The position numbers and the translations under genes are program-made. A DNA stretch of 64,000 bases from Pseudomonas wenzhouensis (lineage in GTDB: Bacteria; Pseudomonadota; Gammaproteobacteria; Pseudomonadales; Pseudomonadaceae): assembly GCF_021029445.1 (NCBI RefSeq), contig NZ_CP072610.1:2108001-2172000 (forward strand). Reading direction: 5' to 3'. Shown here piece after piece: positions 55,569-63,567 of the stretch. The first letter of the stretch is position 1. Each line of letters starts with the position of its first letter. Under the pieces are notes generated by a model, which worked only from the letters and a program-made list of their open reading frames with translations, made no database searches and was not told where the DNA came from.

Positions 55569-56551
55569 GCCGTTCACTGGCCGATGCACTGGAAAAGCTG
55601 CTTGTTGCTGGCGGTAGGCTGGCTGCCAGCCAACTGACAGCTGCCCAGCGCGGAGCGCTGGAGGAGTTCGCTCGGAGAACCCTGGCGGTGCGGTTGTCAG
55701 TTAGTGGTCGCGGCAGTCTGTATCAGATTGCCGCCCTAGAACAGGTTCAGGCCCACCTTGCTCAGCTAAGGCCGGGACACACGGAAAATGCGGCCAGTGT
55801 GATCCCGCAGCGCGCCCTCAACATGTCGCGGAACCGTGACAGTAAAAGTGGTAGTGCGCGGCACTCGGTACAGTACCTGCTGCTTAAAGCCGTAAACGAC
55901 GGGCAGTACTGGCGTGATGGCAAGGGCGAACTACTCGATGTATCGCAGCTGACGCAGACCTGCGGGGCTGCCGCTTTGGCTGTGCAGAGCGGCGATGATT
56001 GGCACACGGCTGCGCCCTTGTGGCTGATCGAGAACCAAGCCCTGTTCGACGATATCAGCTGGCTGCCCGCCGATGCGAGCGGCACCTTGTGCTATTACTC
56101 CGGACAGCTAAGCAGCCTAATGCTGAATTGGTTGGTCGAGAGGCCGCGCGCCTCACAGGTAATCCTTTTCCCCGATTACGACGGTATTGGGCTTCAGAAC
56201 TTCGCTCGACTCTATGAGCTCATTGGGGACACGTGCAAACTCTGGTTAATGCCGGATTGGCAGGAGCGGTTGAGGCTGTATGGCAATCAACGGATTTGGC
56301 AGGACAACTTAGCGAACTATCAGGATGCGGTAAGTCGACTTCGATCGTTGGGCATGCCCAGCGAGTTGGCCGAGCTGTGTGATGCTCTGCAAGGAATGGG
56401 CTTGGCATTGGAGCAGGAGAGTGTGTTTTTACGGCGGGGAATTTCTCAGCAACCGGTGAATAAAATGCTTTCAGAAGACCTTGAGCTGATCGAAATTGCT
56501 AAGTCTCGTTCAAGTGAGACAGCCCTCCCAGTAAATCTGGATGACTTGTAG
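55565..56551 (+). CDS. jetD: Wadjet nuclease JetD
   Basis: 328 residues from the GTG at 55565, overlapping the jetC stop as GTGA. The N-terminal arm (DUF3322-like) is followed by a TOPRIM-like domain (DUF2220): LWLIENQALFDD near 157 (acidic E), then VILFPDYDGIGLQNFARL near 200 with Asp-x-Asp. It cleaves DNA once JetABC has extruded a small circle. A stable hairpin follows at 56614-56641. Confidence 0.9.
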   Translation: MSRSLADALEKLLVAGGRLAASQLTAAQRGALEEFARRTLAVRLSVSGRGSLYQIAALEQVQAHLAQLRPGHTENAASVIPQRALNMSRNRDSKSGSARHSVQYLLLKAVNDGQYWRDGKGELLDVSQLTQTCGAAALAVQSGDDWHTAAPLWLIENQALFDDISWLPADASGTLCYYSGQLSSLMLNWLVERPRASQVILFPDYDGIGLQNFARLYELIGDTCKLWLMPDWQERLRLYGNQRIWQDNLANYQDAVSRLRSLGMPSELAELCDALQGMGLALEQESVFLRRGISQQPVNKMLSEDLELIEIAKSRSSETALPVNLDDL

Positions 56552-56613
56552 GTGTGGTCTATGAGCTACGGTTGCAGTTCAATCCAAAAAAAGAAAGTTG
56601 GCCGGATGATTGC

Positions 56614-56641
56614 GGACGGATAGCCGCGTGGCTACCCGTCC
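56614..56641. terminator. Hairpin at the end of the Wadjet operon
   Basis: A 12-bp stem (GGACGGATAGCC with GGCTACCCGTCC, one mismatch) with loop GCGT. No long T run, but it lies between the converging jet and radC gene groups, so it may stop both. Confidence 0.5.
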
Positions 56642-56653
56642 TGGTTAAGCTTC

Positions 56654-56836
56654 TTATTCTAGGACCTTTTGAGATGACTTCTGTAGTCGACTGAGAAGCC
56701 AGCAAGCGATAAGTACAGCGATCAGCAATGGTGGGATGCGCACCATCAGAATCACCAGTAGCATTATCGTAAGGCAGCCAGCCAGTATCCCGGCAAACAT
56801 GAACGCGGCTGCGAACGTGCGTAGCAGTAGCTTCAT
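56654..56836 (-). CDS. Small membrane protein, unknown
   Basis: 60 residues with two hydrophobic helices (MKLLLRTFAAAFMFAGILAGC and PPLLIAVLIACWLLSRL) and a basic tail. TAAGGAGG precedes the start closely. It lies 9 bases after radC and is probably cotranscribed. No family recognised. Confidence 0.6.
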   Translation of the reverse strand: MKLLLRTFAAAFMFAGILAGCLTIMLLVILMVRIPPLLIAVLIACWLLSRLQKSSQKVLE

Positions 56837-56845
56837 ATCGCCTCC

Positions 56846-57343
56846 TTACAGGTAGCCCAGTTCTGCCAGTGACACGCAGCCTTCGTTCCCCACCACGATG
56901 TGATCGAGCGTTCTAACTCCGACCAGACTCAGTGCCTCCTGCAGTTTTGTGGTGAGATTGCGATCCGCCATGCTGGGCTCAGGGTCTCCCGAAGGGTGGT
57001 TGTGCACCAGGATCAGGGCAGCGGCGTTGTGCTCCAGGGCGAGTTTCACGACCTCCCGTGGGTAGACGCTGGCGCTATCCAGCGTGCCGCGAAACACTTC
57101 CTCAAATGCGATCACTCGGTGCCGGCTGTCGAGCATGAGCAGTGCGAACACCTCGTGCTCATAATCAGCCAGCAGCGCCTGCAGGTGACTGAATACCTCC
57201 TTCGGCGATGTCAGGGCTCGTCCCTTGCGCAGGCGCAGACTGGCCAGTTGCCTGGCCATCAGTAGGATGTCGTTTTCCGTCACCGGCGACTCGACCAGGT
57301 AGGTGCCGGTCGTGTCACTGGCTTTCAGCTTGTGCAGGCGCAT
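56846..57343 (-). CDS. radC: RadC-like JAB-domain protein
   Basis: 165 residues from the ATG at 57343, which has AAGGAGG nearby; an earlier in-frame start at 57397 is less likely. The MPN/JAB metal site is complete: Glu in IAFEEVFRGT and LVHNHPSGDPEPSMAD (HxH...D). Mobile-element RadC proteins are of unknown function despite the old repair name. It overlaps the following cysteine-rich gene's end, so the group is one leftward operon. Confidence 0.88.
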   Translation of the reverse strand: MRLHKLKASDTTGTYLVESPVTENDILLMARQLASLRLRKGRALTSPKEVFSHLQALLADYEHEVFALLMLDSRHRVIAFEEVFRGTLDSASVYPREVVKLALEHNAAALILVHNHPSGDPEPSMADRNLTTKLQEALSLVGVRTLDHIVVGNEGCVSLAELGYL

Positions 57344-58265
57344 GGCGGCCTCCTTGGTCTCGGTCTGTGGGTGGGGTTTGACGAGCAGCTTGTGCATCGA
57401 GCTTTTCAGTCAGGCTGGGTTTGGTGGGGTTGAGTTGCGAAATTGTTGCTGCAGCAGGGGCTTCACCCTCGGGGTAGAACTCTTCCACGATGGCGCTGGC
57501 ATCCTCCTCGCTGTCTTCGAATGCTCCGTTGCCAAAGCCGCGTCGTGCTGCCTCATCCAAGGCGGCTTGATCGAAGCCTGCAGCTTGCCGCCGCGAATCG
57601 AGTTCATTGGCGGTCACTAGCGCTTCGGCCATATCCATCCCACTGCGTACCGTCAGGTCGGTATAGAAGATCGGAGTGCCATGGCTCTGCCGAGTCGACT
57701 TGCCACGCAGACGCAATTCCAGCGGCAGGCAGGCCAGCCGATTGCCAGAAATAGCCTGGAAGTAATGCAGGCGTGCGACCAGGGTGCGGATGCTGTTGAA
57801 ACCGGTGGTGCGGAATACAAAGCTACCCAGCGGATCGTCATCACCAATCAGCACGTTCAGCCGACCATAGGGTTTGCAGGCACCGCCTTTGGCCAGTGAA
57901 CAGGCGTCCGGTGAAGGGCAGGGCAGTGACTGCATGCCGTCCTGGGTAACGCGTTTACAGGCCTCACCATTGCCCACGCACAGCGGCCGGCCAGACTGCC
58001 GGTCGAACAGTGTGTAGTCAGCCCTGAAGTTCAGCTCCGGTTCGTTGAACAGCAGTCGTACCGGAATGCTGCGCAGCTTGTCGTCCTTGCCCTGACGCAG
58101 CTCGTTATTGAGCGGGTGCAGCAGCCAGCCGTCCTTACCCTGCACCTGGGACGTGATGGTGAATTGGTCATCTTTCTCCGGCAGGCGCTTGCCGTTCTTC
58201 TCGATGACTTTACCGATGGAAATCCGTCCGAGCACGGGCGGGGTGATTGCCAAACCTTTGAGCAT
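57315..58265 (-). CDS. Cys-rich integrative-element protein (recombination-directionality/hydrolase-like family)
   Basis: 316 residues from the ATG at 58265 (AGGAGAACCACC before it). It has no classic enzyme motif. The middle holds several cysteines (CVGNGEACK, CPSPDACSLAKGGACK) that could bind zinc. Proteins of this type are commonly annotated as hydrolase or metal-binding proteins beside YqaJ, RadC and DUF932 genes on Pseudomonas integrative elements. Function unproven. Confidence 0.6.
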   Translation of the reverse strand: MLKGLAITPPVLGRISIGKVIEKNGKRLPEKDDQFTITSQVQGKDGWLLHPLNNELRQGKDDKLRSIPVRLLFNEPELNFRADYTLFDRQSGRPLCVGNGEACKRVTQDGMQSLPCPSPDACSLAKGGACKPYGRLNVLIGDDDPLGSFVFRTTGFNSIRTLVARLHYFQAISGNRLACLPLELRLRGKSTRQSHGTPIFYTDLTVRSGMDMAEALVTANELDSRRQAAGFDQAALDEAARRGFGNGAFEDSEEDASAIVEEFYPEGEAPAAATISQLNPTKPSLTEKLDAQAARQTPPTDRDQGGRHAPAQAESQ

Positions 58266-58284
58266 GGTGGTTCTCCTGCAAACG

Positions 58285-58325
58285 AAAAAAGGCCAGCCAC
58301 GCAGCGCGAACTGCATGGACTGGCC
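58285..58325 (-). terminator. Terminator-like hairpin just before a start codon
   Basis: Read leftward, a 14-15-bp imperfect stem with a 6-base loop is followed by TTTTTT, and the Shine-Dalgarno of the 58265 gene comes about 9 bases later. It may end yqaJ transcription or attenuate the next gene. Confidence 0.65.
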
Positions 58326-58355
58326 AGGGGGAGGGAGTGGTTGAGCGGGGTGGGA

Positions 58356-59363
58356 TTAGCCGACCAGGAAGCGCCGCGCACCCGTTTTCAGCAGTGGGTA
58401 CTTGGCCTGCAGGTGCGGCTTGTCTTTGAGCAGTTGCGCGACATCGAAGCCGACACTGTCTTTGGCCTTGCGCCAGGTGATGTAACCGTTGGAGAACTCC
58501 GCCCGGCTAGCATCGCCCATGGCCTGCTGCAGCATCTGCTTTAGCTCAGCCTCGCGTTTTTCCTTGTCGGCAATCGACTGACGAACAGCCTTCAGCTCGA
58601 CGTAAGCCGCGCTGAGCCCGGCATGCTGGGTGAAGTCGACGACTTGGCCGTTGTCCTCCGGGTAGAGGCAGCGCAGGGCTGACTCTGCCGAAGCGGTGCC
58701 ATCAGCCGGTGGCGGCGTATCAGTCTCCACGTAGTGCCAGAACTGGCGCTCCAGCTCGATCAGGCGAGCGATCATCTGCTCATCCCGCTCGATACGGTGG
58801 ATCTCCAGCGTCTGGCCGCCCAGCAATACGGCCACATCCGCTCCCTGCTTGCCGGTGACGGCGAGCTGGTGCATGACCTGCAGTTGCACGTACTCGGGCA
58901 CGCCCTCTTTCCAGAGGCGTGCGCCGTTTATGCCGGCGGTCTTGCATTCGAGGATTTGCACGCCATCGGCCCCGACAACCTCGCGGTCGATGTTGGCCAG
59001 CATCCAGGGCAGCTCCGGATCAGGGTGCTGCAGTACGGCGTTGATGCGCCGCACCTTGTGCTTGGTGCGCTTGCTGTAATGCCAGGCCACGATGGGCTCC
59101 AGCACGTTGCCCCAGTACATCGGGCTTTCCTCATCGTGCGGGTCGGCCTTGGGCATGCCGGCATCGCGACCGGTTTTCTCCATCCAGAGTTCCAGCTGCG
59201 ACTTGTAGGGGTTAAGGCCGACCGCTGCAGCTGCATCTGAACTACCGATGCCTTGCTTGCGGATCTGCAGCCAGTCCTCACGTGGCAGCTCCTTGGTGCT
59301 GACCAGGCGCAGAGCCGGGCGGGATTTGCTGGTGCTGCGATTCAATGAAGTAGCTTTCATCAT
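58356..59363 (-). CDS. YqaJ-family viral recombinase (lambda exonuclease-like)
   Basis: 335 residues from the ATG at 59363 (AGGAG upstream; a second ATG follows). The YqaJ fold is clear: WLQIRKQGIGSSDAAAAVGLNPYKS, the acidic MYWGNVLEPIVAWHY, NIDREVVG, and the catalytic VQILECKTAG (Glu-x-Lys), then VPEYVQLQVMHQLAVTG. It should be a 5'-3' exonuclease for homologous recombination of the element. Its usual annealing partner is not visible in this window. Confidence 0.88.
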   Translation of the reverse strand: MMKATSLNRSTSKSRPALRLVSTKELPREDWLQIRKQGIGSSDAAAAVGLNPYKSQLELWMEKTGRDAGMPKADPHDEESPMYWGNVLEPIVAWHYSKRTKHKVRRINAVLQHPDPELPWMLANIDREVVGADGVQILECKTAGINGARLWKEGVPEYVQLQVMHQLAVTGKQGADVAVLLGGQTLEIHRIERDEQMIARLIELERQFWHYVETDTPPPADGTASAESALRCLYPEDNGQVVDFTQHAGLSAAYVELKAVRQSIADKEKREAELKQMLQQAMGDASRAEFSNGYITWRKAKDSVGFDVAQLLKDKPHLQAKYPLLKTGARRFLVG

Positions 59364-59379
59364 GTTTCTCCTGCAGGCA

Positions 59380-59418
59380 TAAAAACGCCCAGCCAGCACA
59401 AGGCTGACCGGGCGTTTA
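59380..59418 (-). terminator. Terminator-like hairpin before yqaJ start
   Basis: An imperfect 13-bp stem (ACGCCC...GGGCGT) with a short loop and TTTTT on the minus strand, followed within 15 bases by the yqaJ Shine-Dalgarno. It has the same layout as the hairpin at 58285-58325. Symmetric flanks allow it to act on the plus strand too. Confidence 0.65.
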
Positions 59419-59442
59419 TGGTGGTAGGTGGATGGCTAGTTA

Positions 59443-59481
59443 GGGATATGCCGTTGACATATCCCGTTTGATTGGCACAAT
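59443..59481 (+). promoter_or_regulatory. vapBC promoter and inverted-repeat operator
   Basis: GGGATATG (59443-59450) and CATATCCC (59458-59465) are a perfect 8-bp inverted repeat over TTGACA (59454-59459). A weak -10 (CACAAT, 59476-59481) follows at 16 bases. A further TATATCCC half-site is at about 59497. This fits repression by VapB. Confidence 0.7.
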
Positions 59482-59516
59482 GGGCTATACGTAAGGTATA
59501 TCCCCAGGAGGTTTCC

Positions 59517-59747
59517 ATGGAACAAGGTGCAGTTTTTCAGAGCAACCGCAGTCAGGCGGTGCGTTTGCCCAAGGCGGTTGCGCTGCCTGAGGATGTGAAG
59601 CGGGTGGATGTAGTGGTAGTTGGTCGAGCCCGAATCATCACGCCGGCAGGCGAGGCCTGGGACCTCTGGTTCGATGGCGAAGGTGTGACCGCTGACTACA
59701 TGGCGGATCGCGAGCAGCCTGCAGATCAAGAGCGAGATGCGTTCTGA
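59517..59747 (+). CDS. vapB: VapB-type antitoxin
   Basis: 76 residues with AGGAGG seven bases before the ATG. It has the AbrB/MazE-type swapped-hairpin start (GAVFQSNRSQAVRLPKAVALPEDVKRVDV) and a C-terminal toxin-binding tail (WDLWFDGEGVTADYMADRE). It shares one base with the vapC start (TGATG). It neutralises VapC and represses the operon. Confidence 0.9.
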   Translation: MEQGAVFQSNRSQAVRLPKAVALPEDVKRVDVVVVGRARIITPAGEAWDLWFDGEGVTADYMADREQPADQERDAF

Positions 59748-60151
59748 TGCTGAAGTACATGCTTGATACCAACATCTGCATTTTCACGATCAAGAATCGT
59801 CCTGAGCAGGTGCGGGAAGCCTTCAAGCGCCATTCAGGGCAGCTTAGCATCAGCACTGTCACCCTGATGGAGCTTATTTACGGCGCCGAGAAGTCCGCTA
59901 ATCCCGAGCGTAATCTGGCGGACGTTGAGGGTTTCGCTGCGCGCCTGGAAGTACTGCCTTACGACGCTCAAGCAGCGGCTCATTCCGGGCAATTGCGAGC
60001 TGAGCTGGCTCGTATCGGCAAGCCTATTGGCCCGTATGATCAGATGATTGCAGGACACGCACGTGCCCAGGGACTGATTCTGGTCACGAATAATCTTCGT
60101 GAGTTCGAGCGAGTTCCAGGTTTGCGCGTCGAGGATTGGGTGAACGCCTGA
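59747..60151 (+). CDS. vapC: VapC-type PIN ribonuclease toxin
   Basis: 134 residues: YMLDTNICIF (first Asp), TLMELIYGAEKS (Glu), IGPYDQMIAGHARAQGLILVTNN (last acidic Asp and Asn-Asn). All PIN acidic residues are present. VapC toxins cut tRNA or rRNA. Paired with vapB upstream, it is likely a stability module for the island. A bidirectional terminator follows. Confidence 0.92.
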   Translation: MLKYMLDTNICIFTIKNRPEQVREAFKRHSGQLSISTVTLMELIYGAEKSANPERNLADVEGFAARLEVLPYDAQAAAHSGQLRAELARIGKPIGPYDQMIAGHARAQGLILVTNNLREFERVPGLRVEDWVNA

Positions 60152-60187
60152 TTAAGGGCGATCATTTAATGCAGAGCAGCTGAACAA

Positions 60188-60224
60188 CCCCTGATCACCC
60201 TTGTGGCGATCAGGGGCTGTGTTT
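60188..60224. terminator. Terminator between vapC and the DUF932 gene
   Basis: A perfect 9-bp stem CCCCTGATC/GATCAGGGG with an 11-base loop and TGTGTTT after it, between convergent genes. Confidence 0.8.
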
Positions 60225-60237
60225 ATGCCGCACCAGC

Positions 60238-61206
60238 TTAAGCGGCGAGCTGCAGTGCTGCGTCAAGCGCGCGTTGCTTGATCTGCGCGCCCTGGCCGAA
60301 CCAGGCAGAGTCCAATCGATACTCAGTGCTGCGCGCCCGGCGTTCGTGATCGACGTACTCGGTCACGGCATTGAGCAGGCCCCAGGCAGTGCCGCGTGCT
60401 GAGTCCAGCTGGCTGCCCCGGCCACGGCCTTCGTACAGCTCCTGCACTTTGCGCAGAGCGCGCTCGTTCGGCAGCTGTTCAGGAAGCGGACCGGTCGGGC
60501 TGGTCTCACACATCACTTTCATAAAGAAGCCCAGTGCCTCATGCCACTGCACCTTGCGTTCCGCCAAGTGGCGCATGCGGTACATGAAGTCGTCCCATTG
60601 CGAGACGGCGACACCAAGCTGCTTCTTCACCAGCTCACCATCGAAGCGGGTGCTGTGCGGCACCTTGATCGCACGGCTGGTGCCGTCCAGGGCGATGGTG
60701 AGGGTGTTGTTGCAGACCACGCGAATGGTGGTGGGCGTTGCCGTGGTGGCCAGGGTGCCGTCGCAGGAAGTGGCCAGCAGCAGGTAGCCATTCACTTGGT
60801 CGTTGCCCTTGAGCGCAGCGCCCTGGCCGGTACGCGCCAGCGCCCAGAACTTGCGACCACCCTTGAGCACGCCAGCGGTTTCCAGCTCGTAGCCGGAGAC
60901 CTCGGTTAGATCGCGGTAGAACTCCAGCACCTCGCGAGGCTGCACGGTGTGGTAGCGCTGCGAGACCACCGACAGCGGTGCCTTGGTGTCCGAACGGTAG
61001 AGCACCTTCTGCTCGGGGAATGAGTGGATCGCGCCCAGATGGCCGATTGCGTCCGACTTGAAGTGCACAGGGCTTTCCAGGATCTGCCAGTCCATACCGG
61101 CTTCGCGTTGCCAGACTTCGATGGGCTGTTTCTGCGGCAGGTTGTTGCCCAGGCCGTGCCACGGGGTAGCGCCAACGTAGGCCATGGTTTCGACGAGATG
61201 AGCCAT
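60238..61206 (-). CDS. DUF932 family protein
   Basis: 322 residues from the ATG at 61206, with AAGGAG eight bases upstream. Family signature: VGATPWHGLGNNLP, HSFPEQKVLYRSDTKAPLSVVSQRYHTVQPREVLEFYRDL, CNNTL and the C-terminal NAVTEYVDHERRARS. DUF932 genes are standard cargo of plasmids and integrative elements in pseudomonads and of phages. Role unknown. Confidence 0.85.
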   Translation of the reverse strand: MAHLVETMAYVGATPWHGLGNNLPQKQPIEVWQREAGMDWQILESPVHFKSDAIGHLGAIHSFPEQKVLYRSDTKAPLSVVSQRYHTVQPREVLEFYRDLTEVSGYELETAGVLKGGRKFWALARTGQGAALKGNDQVNGYLLLATSCDGTLATTATPTTIRVVCNNTLTIALDGTSRAIKVPHSTRFDGELVKKQLGVAVSQWDDFMYRMRHLAERKVQWHEALGFFMKVMCETSPTGPLPEQLPNERALRKVQELYEGRGRGSQLDSARGTAWGLLNAVTEYVDHERRARSTEYRLDSAWFGQGAQIKQRALDAALQLAA

Positions 61207-61265
61207 TACAATACTCCTTCTACGCATGTATACGTAATAACGTTTCGTTTATCGGCGCGATGAAT

Positions 61266-61601
61266 TCAACGCTCATTTTGTGTAAAGGCAGTGCCGCAGT
61301 GATGGCACTCATAGTTGTCGAGTACGTGAGAGTCAAACTCTTCACCCATCTTAGCGCCGGCCAGCCCCCCGGCAGTTCCACCTGCCAGGCCGCCCAGAAT
61401 CGCGCCAGCCAGGCTACCCAGCGTAATACCCACGGGGCCAGCGAAAGCACCTATAAGCGCGCCGCTTTTTGCGCCAGCCATAGCGCCTGCTGCTCCGCTC
61501 GCCGTGCCGCCAACGGCACCAATAGCGCCCCCGACTTTCCGACCATGATTGCGCGCTACAACTCGAAGAGAACCGCAGGAAGGACAGCAAATACTCATCA
61601 T
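61266..61601 (-). CDS. Glycine-zipper membrane protein with two zinc-knuckle ends
   Basis: 111 residues. The centre (about 25-85) is a Gly/Ala-rich glycine zipper (GGAIGAVGGTASGAAGAMAG, GSLAGAILGGLAGGTAGGLAG) able to pack in membranes. Both ends have CxxC pairs: CCPSCGS near the start and CHHCGTAF near the end. No signal peptide, so it is probably not an outer-membrane type zipper protein. Function unknown. Confidence 0.65.
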   Translation of the reverse strand: MMSICCPSCGSLRVVARNHGRKVGGAIGAVGGTASGAAGAMAGAKSGALIGAFAGPVGITLGSLAGAILGGLAGGTAGGLAGAKMGEEFDSHVLDNYECHHCGTAFTQNER

Positions 61602-61957
61602 TCAGACTCCTGTTCAAAAGAGGATACCCAGAGGTAGAAACGAGCCTTTAGTGCTCGTCTTCCCATGGGTAATAAAGGTCTGAAATATTTTTGAATCGCG
61701 TAGCGTGTTAGCAGCGTTCATGATTCCCGGCTTGTTGGCCAGCGAAGTATCCGCTGCACTGCGTAGATTCACGCATTGCCGGTTTCGAGACTGAAATTGC
61801 CCCTTTCGGGGGGGGGCGTCTGGTTTAGGTTTTAATGAAAGCGCTCGTACCAAGATGCTGAAGATGACTCAGCTATACCGGTGCGAGTGACCCGGTCGAA
61901 CCCCCAGCATCGTGATCTGTTTGTGAGCATCGGATAGACAGCTTTCACGACTGCTGC
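61602..61957. other. Intergenic, no gene supported
   Basis: About 356 bases without a convincing gene. It contains a run of 9 G at about 61808-61816. Nothing else stands out. Confidence 0.5.
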
Positions 61958-61981
61958 TACCTTATTAAAAGGTAATACCTT
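61958..61981 (+). promoter_or_regulatory. Operator-like repeats before the parDE pair
   Basis: Three half-sites alternate: TACCTT (61958), AAGGTA (61969), TACCTT (61976). The last two form the tight palindrome AAGGTAATACCTT. It lies 20 bases before the antitoxin start and fits a ribbon-helix-helix operator. Confidence 0.65.
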
Positions 61982-62000
61982 TAGATAAAGAGGGCTAACC

Positions 62001-62273
62001 ATGGCCACTTCCATCAAAATTGATGACAAGCTAAAAGGCCGCATTCAGCAGTTGGCGAGCCAACGCCAGCGCTCGTCTCACTGGATCATGCGCGAGGCAA
62101 TCACCCAGTACGTCGAGCGTGAGGAGGCCCGTGAGAGCTTCAAGCAGGAAGCCCTGGCATCGTGGGCGGCATATCAGGAAACCGGACGGCATTTGACCAG
62201 CCAAGAAACTCGGACCTGGCTCGGTAGCTGGGGAACAGATACTGAGGCAGAGTTGCCCAAGTGCCACGACTGA
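62001..62273 (+). CDS. ParD/CopG-type antitoxin
   Basis: 90 residues with a ribbon-helix-helix N-terminus (TSIKIDDKLKGRIQQLASQRQRSSHWIMREAITQYVEREE) and a C-terminal toxin-binding helix. It overlaps the toxin start by 13 bases, as usual for these pairs. Confidence 0.87.
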   Translation: MATSIKIDDKLKGRIQQLASQRQRSSHWIMREAITQYVEREEARESFKQEALASWAAYQETGRHLTSQETRTWLGSWGTDTEAELPKCHD

Positions 62274-62554
62274 TCGTCACGGAAGGCGCGGCGAAGGGCC
62301 TGGAGCGTTGCCGGCGATTTCTCTCCGATAAAGATCCGCAGGTCGCGCGCCGTGCTGCACAGGCAATCGAGCGCCAATTCGCTCGATTGGAGGAAAGTCC
62401 GGAAGTAGGGCGTCCATTTCCAGATCTGCCAGAGCTGCGTGAGCTCATCATTGAGTTTGGTGACTCAGGTTACGTCGCGTTGTACCGCTATGAGCGCGCA
62501 GATGACACCGCCTATGTCTTGGCCTTTCGCCATCAAAAAGAAGCTGGCTACTGA
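62261..62554 (+). CDS. ParE/RelE-type toxin
   Basis: 97 residues with a GTG start inside the antitoxin gene. It has the RelE/ParE superfamily fold signature: helical hairpin (AAKGLERCRRFLSDKDPQVARRAAQAIERQFARLEESPEVGRPF) and the C-terminal strands (RELIIEFGDSGYVALYRYE, AYVLAFRHQKEAGY). It may poison gyrase (ParE) or cut mRNA (RelE); sequence alone does not decide. Confidence 0.87.
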   Translation: MPRLIVTEGAAKGLERCRRFLSDKDPQVARRAAQAIERQFARLEESPEVGRPFPDLPELRELIIEFGDSGYVALYRYERADDTAYVLAFRHQKEAGY

Positions 62555-63567
62555 GGCTGGACAGCAGCTTTCGGGCTCCCGGCAAGAATCGACTCCAGCC
62601 TCTCTCCCAATAACCGCCATGCTTCGGTCTTTTCCTTGGCGTAATCGTGGTGCAGGTAATGCCGGCGTACCTTGGAGCCACCCAGCAGGTGGTTCTGGCA
62701 GCGATCAATGATTTCCAGCGTGACACCGAGCTCCTGCATCATGGTTGCACCTGTGCGACGCAGGTCGTGTGGTGTCCATTCGCCCTTTATGCCCTTGCTC
62801 AGTACCAGTGAGTCGTCATGATGTCGGCCAGCCAAAGGCTTGGTGCGGTTTTTGAACCGGCACTGCCGGTCTCCGATTAGCTTGCTGACAGTCTTGGTAT
62901 CAACGTGGCTTTTACCGTCCTTGCTGGGGAAGCAGAACGGTGTATTACCGGTTTCTTTCTGCAGTCGCTGGAACTGCGCGATGGAAAAAGCTGATAGGAA
63001 CACATGGTGATCCTGACGTTTGCCTTTATGGCCTTTGGTAGCCTCGGCAGGGATGAACCAGGTGCCTTTCTTCAGGTCCAGGTAGCGCCACTCGGCCTCA
63101 AGCAGTTCGCCGATACGACATAGGGTGCTCAGGCAGATCCACAGAGCGCACTGGACTCGCGTGTTGACCGGGCGAATGCCGGAATACTTCTGGCCAGCGG
63201 GAAGCTCTTCGTAGTCTTTCTCTAGGCGTTCGAGGATGTCACGCAGCTCGCGAATCTCGTCGGGGGAGAGCAGGCGGTCGCGTTGTTCTTCATAATCGTG
63301 ATCGAGCAGCTTGCTAACATCTATAAGGTCGGCTGGATTGCCGTCAGTCATCAGGCCTCGCCAGGGTTTGCGTTTCTCACCCCAGCGCAACATCTGGCCC
63401 ATGCGGGCCGAGTAGCCGCCACAGACATCTCGATTGCGGCGCAGCTCCCGGCTGATGGTCGAAGGGGATCGGGTGATCAAGCAAGCAATCTTGCGCAGGC
63501 TGAACCCTTGGGCACGGCCGATTTGAATGGTGGCGCGTTCTTCAACGCTGAGTTCGGAATAAGACAT
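62548..63567 (-). CDS. Chimeric IS30-transposase/tyrosine-integrase protein
   Basis: 339 residues. Residues 1-56 are the N-terminus of an IS30-type transposase (SYSELSVEERATIQIGRAQGFSLRKIA, STISRELRRN). From about 57 (MLRWGEKRKPWRGL) it is a phage-type integrase with catalytic Arg in LCRIGELLEAEW, His-x-x-Arg in HDLRRTG, and the HYLHHDY tyrosine region. The integrase's own arm-binding N-terminus has been replaced in frame. It is probably a deletion product after IS30 insertion. Whether it still recombines is doubtful. Confidence 0.75.
   Translation of the reverse strand: MSYSELSVEERATIQIGRAQGFSLRKIACLITRSPSTISRELRRNRDVCGGYSARMGQMLRWGEKRKPWRGLMTDGNPADLIDVSKLLDHDYEEQRDRLLSPDEIRELRDILERLEKDYEELPAGQKYSGIRPVNTRVQCALWICLSTLCRIGELLEAEWRYLDLKKGTWFIPAEATKGHKGKRQDHHVFLSAFSIAQFQRLQKETGNTPFCFPSKDGKSHVDTKTVSKLIGDRQCRFKNRTKPLAGRHHDDSLVLSKGIKGEWTPHDLRRTGATMMQELGVTLEIIDRCQNHLLGGSKVRRHYLHHDYAKEKTEAWRLLGERLESILAGSPKAAVQPQ

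Noticed and set aside
59443..59465. Possible integration att repeat near vapB
   Set aside because: The inverted repeat sits over a -35 box next to vapB and is better explained as its operator; no matching copy at tRNA-Pro.
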